A stretch of 64,000 nt of DNA from Sorex araneus (lineage: Eukaryota > Chordata > Mammalia > Eulipotyphla > Soricidae), in NCBI RefSeq assembly GCF_027595985.1, contig NC_073306.1, positions 101,972,984 to 102,036,983 of the forward strand, read 5' to 3'. Each line of letters opens with the position of its first letter. Positions within the stretch are counted from its first letter, which is position 1. Below the pieces are notes generated by a model. That model was not told the DNA's origin and did no database searches. It saw only the letters and a program-made list of their open reading frames with translations. Shown here piece by piece: positions 56,812-64,000 of the stretch. Both the position numbers and the translations under genes were made by a program.

Positions 56812-57046
56812 GGCACAGCGGGTAGGGCATTTGCTTTGCACGCAGTTCGATTCCTCTGTCCCTCTAGGAGAGCCCGGCAAGCTACCGAGAGTACCCCGCC
56901 TACACGGCAGAGCTTGGCAAGCTGCCCATGGTGTATTCGATATGCCAAAAACAGTAACAAGTCTCACTCAGAAATGTTACTGGTGCCCGCTCGAGCTAAT
57001 CAATGAGCAATGGGATGACAGTGCTACAGGCAGTGCTACAGTGCTA
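56812..57046 (+). mobile_element. SINE-B copy, head partly deleted
   Basis: ggcacagcgggtagggcatt, cagttcgattcctctgtccc, gagcccggcaagctaccgag and a tail with the CAGTGCTAC variant (three units, 57019-57045). The start of the head and the arm before the B-box are missing. Confidence 0.88.
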
Positions 57047-59794
57047 CATGCATCAAGAATCTGAGCAAGTTTTAGTTGGACTCAATATTTGTTTCAAGAT
57101 GTTTAATGAAGTTTTATCCTGAGAGGATCTTATCTGAAAAACAAAGTAGAGGAAAAGTCATTTCCACACAGATTCCTATGAATTTGATCAGACTCAGGGG
57201 ATTGTCATATGAACTTTTCCAGAGGATTGCAGGCTTTCTCCAGTAATGAGTGTGGAGAGGGTGGCAAAAAAGAAAAACATACCTAGAATAGGAGATAAAT
57301 TATTTTTATAATCTTAAATTAACACCTCATTGTTCTGTCATGTTCTTTTCATTAGAAATGGGTAACTAACTCAAATCTGAAATACTCAAAGTAAGGTATT
57401 CCACAAGAGTATTGATGCTTAGAGGCAGAAATTATGAGAGAGCCTTTTCCAAAGTTTCATATATAGCTTGCATTCTGGCATCAGTTTTTATTGTGCAAAG
57501 AAATCTAAAAATATGAGAGTTGATAGTGGGATTACTTCCTGCTAACTTCTTATCTATAATCAGAAAGGAAAGAAGCTATTAAACACTGAATGATATTTTT
57601 GCATACTGCCACACTCTGATCTTGTACCATTTTCTCTTATAGGTCTACCTATATATAATTATCACCTGAAGAATTTTTAAGGAAAAGGAAATTAACACAG
57701 GTGATTAAAAAACTTAAAATGTTTAAAGTTCCTTTTATCTAAAATGGCTTTGTGATACACTTTATCAATCTAATTTTAGAATGATAAAGAAAGAGAATAT
57801 ATGAATATCATACTGAATAAAACTAAATCAGGAATACCATAAAAATAGAGACATATGGGTTTTGGGGGGTGGAATCTAAAAATAATCTGATGTTCAAAGT
57901 AGCCTCAAGAGGTACCTGATGTCATTATTCTATACATAAAAGGGAGATCTGTGAGTTTATTCTGAATCAAGCATCTTTAGTTGACTCCAAATCTTTGGCA
58001 TTATTATTAGATGACGGTATTATATGCTTCCGTACCTAACAACAGAAACAATGAGATAGCCTAAAACTGGAGAGAAACTTTGATATGAATGTATCTCATT
58101 ATTTTTCTTCTTTTTCTAGGCCACTGAACTGGAAAGATTCCCTTTTGTAGAGAGTGCTGAAAGAATTGAAAAACATATAGTTTAATCCAGAGATTAGACT
58201 ATGTCTTGTGAATCTCCAAAACTGGTGAGATAGTAAGGTATGGAAAGAACTATAAATTAAAGTCTCCAGGCTTTTTTTCTTATTGTCCTTTTATAATTTG
58301 TGAACATAAAGTCACTATGTATTTGTTCTTTCCACTTAAAGATTTCTTTGATAAACCGTGAAGTTTTTCAAAGATAAAGCAAATTGGAGCTTAGAATGAA
58401 TGATTTAAGGCAGGTCATATGAACTTGAAAGTTGAATAATTCTCCATAATGGTATAAAATGTTTTAATTTTTGCTAGTATTTTATGTCATATCATTTCCC
58501 TAAGAAGAAAGATGTTTTCCATGTTAGATTTATCTCTGAAGAATATTAATTAAATTTGTAGACAGGTATGAGTTCTTGTCTCCTTATTGGGATTGAGGCT
58601 GTTAAAAAAGACCTGTAATGTTGGAATTATAGTGTTTTCAGGGTTGTTAGAGGCATCCTGAAAAAAATTTTGATTGACTAATAATTGGATTCATATAAGT
58701 ACAATACAGTTTGTTTTAATATAAATAAATTAGATTTTGTAAACGTTATTTATCATGTTAACGTCAAAGATTGAGAGTCTAGTGAGACATTCCCTGAAAT
58801 AAATTACAATTGACAGTATTAGTTACCCCAACAAGAAAATATACTGGCCTACAAGGAAGGAAAAGCATCTATATACATGTTTCTTTCAGTGCTCAAAACT
58901 AGAGACAATTCTCAGATATTGTAAATTAGTCAAGGACTGTGACTTCTGAAAGAAGATTTTATGAAATGAAGTCAGATTTGCAGTTATCTGCTTTGTGTCT
59001 GAAGGTAGTTTCAAACCATGGTACAAGGAGTAAGAATCCAGACATAGCCAAGAAGTCTTGTTGAGTAGGGGATTTTGATACTGGAGTTTAAAAACCTAAA
59101 GTGGCTAGACTTTGCAATACAGAATACCAAGAGAAAGGAACTATTCAAAGAAATATCTCCAGAAATATCATATATCTGCACTAGAGTCTTTGGTCGAAAA
59201 TCAGTCAGCACAGCAGACATTCGTGCCACTTAGGAAACTGAATAAAAGATAAAGTTATGAGGAAGGAACAGTTACTATGATAGGTATAGCTGATGAAAAC
59301 AAAACATTTCTCTGAATTAATATAAGATTTAGGATCTTTTAAATTAGAAAGCCTGGGAAAATCTGAATGAATGAGTGGGGCATTTATTGAAGAAACTTAA
59401 AGGAAAAACTTGTCTAGACTGAGCACAACAACAAAAAAGGCCTTTGAAAAAACAAAATGTAAAAGGATCAATTTGATATGCAAAATCCAACATTCAAAAA
59501 AAAATCAAATCACTATACCTAGGACCAAATAAAAACTTCTAAGCATGATAAAATCAGTGTCGAATGCATAGGATAAAAGTCATTCAAAAGACATTTGGTT
59601 TCTGATCAGACAAAAAAAGGAGCTTAGAAGTCTTAGAAGTCAGAAAAAAGTTAAAATATTCAAAAAATTTTTAAAAAGCCCCCAAAATTACCAGCTCTCA
59701 AATCCATGAGAGAGGTGAGGATTACAGACTAAACTACTGGTTTCTAAATTGGGGGAAGGAGTATGAAGCGATCAAAGAACATACCTAGATGGCC
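57047..59794. other. Unique DNA, nothing identified
   Basis: About 2.7 kb of AT-rich sequence without a recognisable SINE, young L1 or coding signal. It is the longest apparently repeat-free stretch in the window. Confidence 0.45.
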
Positions 59795-60090
59795 GAAGAG
59801 CTAGCTCAGAGTTCGGGGAATGCATGCCTTGCAAGTGTTAGGTTTTGGGTTTGATTCAGAGCACTGATGCGTACAGCCTGATGGCACCTGAACTCTACCA
59901 GTTCCGGCACTTTTGGACCCTGAGAACTTCAGGAGTCACCCTGATGGTCCCCAGTACAACCTGTCTGAGCAGCATCATATAACTGGGTCTGAGCACTCAA
60001 CTGTCAGGCCCTTACAAATGCTGCATTTCATCAGGAGTGACCCAGAGCACCAAAGGGGAAGGTCCTCTTAAAAAAGCAAGAGTGAAAAAT
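59795..60090 (+). mobile_element. Old tRNA-headed SINE with long body
   Basis: tRNA-like head (gaagagctagctcagagttc, ccttgcaagtgttaggtttt, gggtttgattcagagcactg), then a body of about 200 bp (gtacagcctgatggcacctg, cagtacaacctgtctgagca, catcaggagtgacccagagc) and an A-rich end. It differs from SINE-A and SINE-B. Confidence 0.55.
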
Positions 60091-60646
60091 AGGTCTAAGG
60101 ATAGAGACGCCTCTCAGAACCGGCACTGGTTAGGAAATCTTAAGTTATAATTAATGGGTGGGTAGAGGATTCAAGGAGGCAATTCCACCATTGAAAATTT
60201 ATCTCAAGGAACTTTACAAGATTATCTCATGAATAGCTGAGTAAAAGGCCCTGTGGGTTGATCAGAGGGAAGAAGAAAATTACCCACTTAAAACCATTTC
60301 CAGAGAGTCCTATTTTTTTAAGGTATGGCCTCAAGAGAAATTATTTTATAAAAGTTTATTCAGTGGAATTTTATCAAAACCTAACTGATAAAACCTCGAG
60401 GAAGGAAAATACCCAACTAGTTTATTCTGTCCTTTCATATGGTAGAAAATATCCACGTCCAGTCCACAGTAAACTCTTTATAACCTTTAGGTAAAAAAAA
60501 AAAAAAAAAGCAAAACTGCCAAGCACTTGATGATAGTCAAAGCCTACAGACACAGGCTCAAGAAAGGACTGAGACCTAATCATCAGACAAGTTGTCCCTC
60601 TCCCTACTGCACGTTACCATAAAATAAAAGAGCGCTATTTTGTTGT
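60091..60646. other. Unique DNA, nothing identified
   Basis: One A-run at 60491-60508. No other feature is recognised. Confidence 0.4.
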
Positions 60647-60784
60647 GTGTGGTGTTTTCCTGGCTTTGCACTCAGAAATTACTCCTGGTGGTGCTTGGGG
60701 GACCATGTAGGATGCTGGGAATCAAACCTGGGTCGGCCACGTGCAGGGCAAACGCTCTACCCATTGTGCTCTCGCTCCAACCCC
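60647..60784 (-). mobile_element. SINE-A lacking its 3' end
   Basis: It begins inside the body (gttttcctggctttgcactc) with no A-tail, and ends at the head (tgctctcgctccaaccc). Flanks tgttgtg on both sides are too short to be certain. Confidence 0.75.
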
Positions 60785-60854
60785 TGTTGTGTTTTTTTTT
60801 ACCCTATATATGCTTTACTTTAAGCAAGATATTTCATGCCATGCTAAAGAGAGA

Positions 60855-60975
60855 AGCCAAAGGGGCCAGGGAGATAGCAATAAGGGCTGAAGCACATGCC
60901 TATATGTGCCAACCCCTGAGTTTGATTCCCTTTACATTCCCCTGAGCTATGCTCCCCATGACATAGTACTAAGTT
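60855..60975 (+). mobile_element. Old tRNA-headed SINE
   Basis: ggggccagggagatagcaat, cctgagtttgattccctt, cccctgagctatgctcccca and an A-rich end. Diverged. Confidence 0.55.
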
Positions 60976-61153
60976 TTTTAAAAGAGAATTTAGAAAATAA
61001 ATTTCAAACAAAAGGCATACTCTAAAAGGCAAGAAAAGAAGTACAGTTGTCATTGATAATAAATAATGTGGAAATTAGTTTCTCTAAAAGTAACAAAAAC
61101 AAATATTTATAATATTCCCATAGATATTATTTAAATCAATTTATTTTATTTGG

Positions 61154-61408
61154 GGACTAGAGCAATAGCACAGCGGGTAGGGTGTTTGCCTTGCACATAG
61201 GCCGACATAGGTTCGATTCCTTCATCCCTCTCAGAGAGCCCAGAAAGCTACCGAGAGTATCCTGCCCACATGGCAGAGCCTGGCAAGCTATCCGTGGTGT
61301 ATTCAGTGTGCCAAAAACAGTAACAACAAGTCTCACAATGGAGATGTTACTCATGCCCTCTCGAGCAAATCGATGAACAATGGTACAACAGTGCTACAGT
61401 GAAGTGCT
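61154..61408 (+). mobile_element. SINE-B with perfect TSD
   Basis: Complete SINE-B (ggactagagcaatagcacag to acaacagtgctacagtgaag), with the CAGTGCTAC tail variant. The 11-bp TSD attttatttgg is identical at 61143-61153 and 61409-61419. Confidence 0.93.
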
Positions 61409-61419
61409 ATTTTATTTGG

Positions 61420-62154
61420 ATATTTATCCAAAGCATATCAACCATACATATCTATTTCTGTGACAAATGGAAAATTAAACTATGAGCTGATAATATGCTA
61501 ATTTTGTTAAATTGATAATATAATCGTCTGCTTTGAAAAATATAAGAATTCTCTGATTTATTTCAGTTAACATGATGTCATCCAGAACTATCCAAGCTAC
61601 AAGTAACTGTGGTAATTGTGTGTGTAAAAACCATAAATTTTAACACTACTATAAGCATGTTACCATCACTATAATAGTTAAAAAAATCTCAGCACAAGTA
61701 TTTATGGATGAGTCATTATAAGATTGCAAAACTGTTCATCATTTATTGGATAATGGAAATGGGATGAAGAACATATTTCTTTCTAATTATGTATATGTTT
61801 CAGGGTTTTTATAATGCAGTGTGTTTTTTAAACAAAAATAATAGGGAAATTTCCAGTTTGTGTAATGAGTGCAAGATGAAATAGAGAGTGTTGCTGAAGC
61901 AAAAAATTAAAGGAGATGCTTAAGGGCATTATGGAGATCTTTGGAAAGAAAGCCTAAGACAGAATTAGGAATTATTTCAAAGACTTGATATAGGAGTATG
62001 ATAAGGGAGAAACCCATTTTAAAAAATACTGAAAAAATCTATGGAGAAATTGAAATATGATAAGTTAATTCCCTTAACTATCTTTTAATTCTCTTAAATA
62101 TCTTTTTGGATATTTATAATATACCTTTCTGTGTTTTATGTTACATTTTTTAAG
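61420..62154. other. AT-rich unique DNA
   Basis: No feature recognised. Confidence 0.45.
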
Positions 62155-62525
62155 TAATGTTTTATTGATTTACCATTTGCAGCAGCACTTAGGTTTGGGT
62201 AGGATAATTTCATAACTATATATTTCTCATCACTCCTACCCCCTTAATTGTCATGTCCTCCACATTATCCAATTGACCTGCTCTATCCATTCCTCCTACC
62301 ACAGTCTTCTTCCCTCTTTGAAGCCCTCTTTCCCTTTCCCCCACTGCACACAGTGAGTTATTGTTGCTGTATTTTGTTCATTTGTTTTCTTTGTATTCCA
62401 CATGTGTGTGAACCCATCTGGTAATTGCTTTTCACTTTTTGACTAACTTCACTTAGCATAATTACCTCAAGTTCCATTTGTGTTGCAGCAAAAGGAAAAA
62501 CTCAATAGTACAGTTTTGCATGGTA
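62155..62525 (-). mobile_element. Old L1 3' remnant
   Basis: Reverse L1-type 3' layout: tgttttattgatttaccatt, a C-rich tract (62236-62345), and gactaacttcacttagcata (62442), which parallels ctcatttcactcagcatgaa near 10903 in the intact L1. High divergence. Confidence 0.55.
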
Positions 62526-62711
62526 TCTGTTTTGTATAGCTAATTAATTGTGACAATTTTGAGATTAATTATTCAGCTTAAACAAAATACAATTGCATTT
62601 TGACATGTAGACATTCTGAGTTCTTTAAAAGCAAAAGTTTATTGCAAATCTTTATATTAGAAATGAAAAGGCCATGTGGGTTCCTATAAATTTTATTTCT
62701 AAGCTAAATAT

Positions 62712-62714
<3 letters not shown>

Positions 62715-62756
<42 letters not shown>

Positions 62757-63756
62757 AACTTTTTATTAAATCACCATGTGGAAAGTTACAAAGTTCTCAG
62801 GTTTATATGTCTGTTATACAATATTCAAACACCCATCCCTTCACCAGTGCCAATATTCCACAACCAGAAGCCCCAGTATACCCCCCGCCCCCACCCCCTA
62901 CCGTATAACTAATGAATTTCACTTCATTTTTTCTTTACCTTGATTACATTCCATAATTCAACACAAAACTCACTATAGTTGTTAGAGTTTCCAACCAAGA
63001 GAGACAGACCTACTACATTTGATAATTAGTTTTACATTGCTGGAAATGAAGAGATATGTAGCCTCACTGCTACAAGTACATAACTCTCTCTCTCTTTTTT
63101 TTTTTCCTTTTTCCTTTTCCCTTTTTTTTTTCTTTTTCCCCCTCACCCCCCTTCCTGCGCCTCATAGTATGGTGTACGCCACGCCGCGTCGGCCAGCGTG
63201 GGGCTTTTGCTTAGTTCACAGTCCAGAGAAGTGGCTGCTACATTAAAAACCTTCAATATTTCAACAAAAACTTACTGTTATTATTTGGAGTTTCCCCCCC
63301 AAGTCAGACCTGTTCAAATGGAACCGTTTCACATTGCTGACAATTATAAATGTTAAGGTTTTGGATTTTTGTATAAAGTCCAGGGAAAATTCTGCCAGAA
63401 ATTACATAGCCCAGCTCACAGTCCCAGTGCATTGCTGTAAGAAGTCTCTGAATTCAAAGTCTTTAGGTGCAGAGGGTCCGATTCGCGCTCAGCGGCTCCG
63501 GATTTATCTGGGCCGAGGGCCTGCCGGTTACGCCCCCTTCCCATGAGTTCCTGGGAGCCCCAAAAGTAAAAACCAAATACCTGTGGGTTTGGAGTCACAG
63601 AAGATGGCGCCTGCCACGTGGGTGCCGCCAGGCCGCTGCTTTCCGTGCAGGAAGACAGGGTGGGGAGGAAAAAAATCCACCCCTGGCAGCACAGAGTTGT
63701 AGCCCAGTTCGGTGTCCCAGTGCATCGCTATCGGATGCTGCGCTGGATGCCCGAAA
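62715..63756 (-). mobile_element. Composite non-autonomous retroposon, copy 2, with TSD
   Basis: In sense (right to left) it has a partial and then a complete GC-rich repeat unit (63756 to about 63410, including an aagatggcgcc YY1-like site on plus at 63602). A middle block follows, with a duplicated gggggaaactccaaat-type module (63300 and, diverged, near 62990), then a GC-rich ~100 bp and a purine tract (63085-63145). The L1-type 3'UTR with a G-rich tract (62879-62902) and a (TAAA)n tail complete it. The 16-bp TSD ctaagctaaatattta is identical at 62699-62714 and 63757-63772, which proves that the whole 1.04-kb block moved as one unit. No ORF is conserved with copy 1. The A-tail, TSD and L1-like 3' end point to mobilisation by L1. 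Confidence 0.85.
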
Positions 63757-63772
63757 CTAAGCTAAATATTTA

Positions 63773-64000
63773 GCTCATAAACCCCAAGTTTCTTTGGTAA
63801 ACTTCTAATAATTTTCAAAAATGGAAAGGATTCTTGTGCCCAAAATGTGAGCAAAGCACTGCAGATGACCTTTATCTCTGATTATTCTATTTCCTGATAT
63901 GACTTCCTAAGGAGCCATTATTATGGAATTCTAAGTATTTATTAGGCCTAGATCCAAGAATGATAGTTTTCAGTTTATTTGAGTTACTTTTACAAAGATA
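63773..64000. other. Unique flank, nothing identified
   Basis: AT-rich flank of the composite element up to the window edge. Confidence 0.45.

Overview
This is mammalian nuclear DNA with no host protein-coding gene, rRNA gene or functional tRNA gene that I can support. At least half of what I can identify is retrotransposon sequence; the rest is AT-rich unique DNA. The two dominant short repeats are tRNA-headed SINEs that I recognise from memory as those abundant in shrew (Sorex, Eulipotyphla) genomes. A shrew or close relative is therefore the likely source. This is recognition plus inference, not a database result.

Layout: 0-10 kb holds scattered SINEs, plus a composite retroposon at 4.6-5.4 kb. 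The centrepiece, 10.37-16.35 kb, is a full-length minus-strand LINE-1 with both ORFs intact, a GC-rich 5'UTR made of 150-bp tandem monomers, a G-rich 3'UTR, an A-rich tail and a perfect 18-bp target-site duplication (TSD). From 17 to 33.6 kb come a SINE chimera with a local duplication, several 5'-truncated young L1s (one with a twin-priming inversion and a nested SINE) and old L1 relics. At 34.3-35.4 kb lies a decayed RTE-clade LINE. From 35.7 to 64 kb there are more SINEs, truncated L1s, an old L1 carrying ORF1/ORF2 remnants at 43.7-45.5 kb, another at 50.1-52.8 kb hit by two SINEs, and a second composite retroposon at 62.7-63.8 kb with a 16-bp TSD.

How the parts relate: two retrotransposition systems seem to have worked here. 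One is L1. It explains its own copies, the A-tailed SINE (called SINE-A) and the composite elements with L1-like 3' ends. The other is RTE. A second SINE (called SINE-B) has the same tRNA-like head as SINE-A but a different body and no A-tail. It ends in short CAGTGATAC-type repeats, and its 3' region matches the 3' end of the RTE relic, which overlaps the RTE C-terminal coding sequence. One tRNA-type promoter thus appears joined to two tails, each suited to a different LINE.

Limits: repeat boundaries are read by eye, and ages are judged only from visible divergence and TSD quality. Family names SINE-A and SINE-B are labels for this report.
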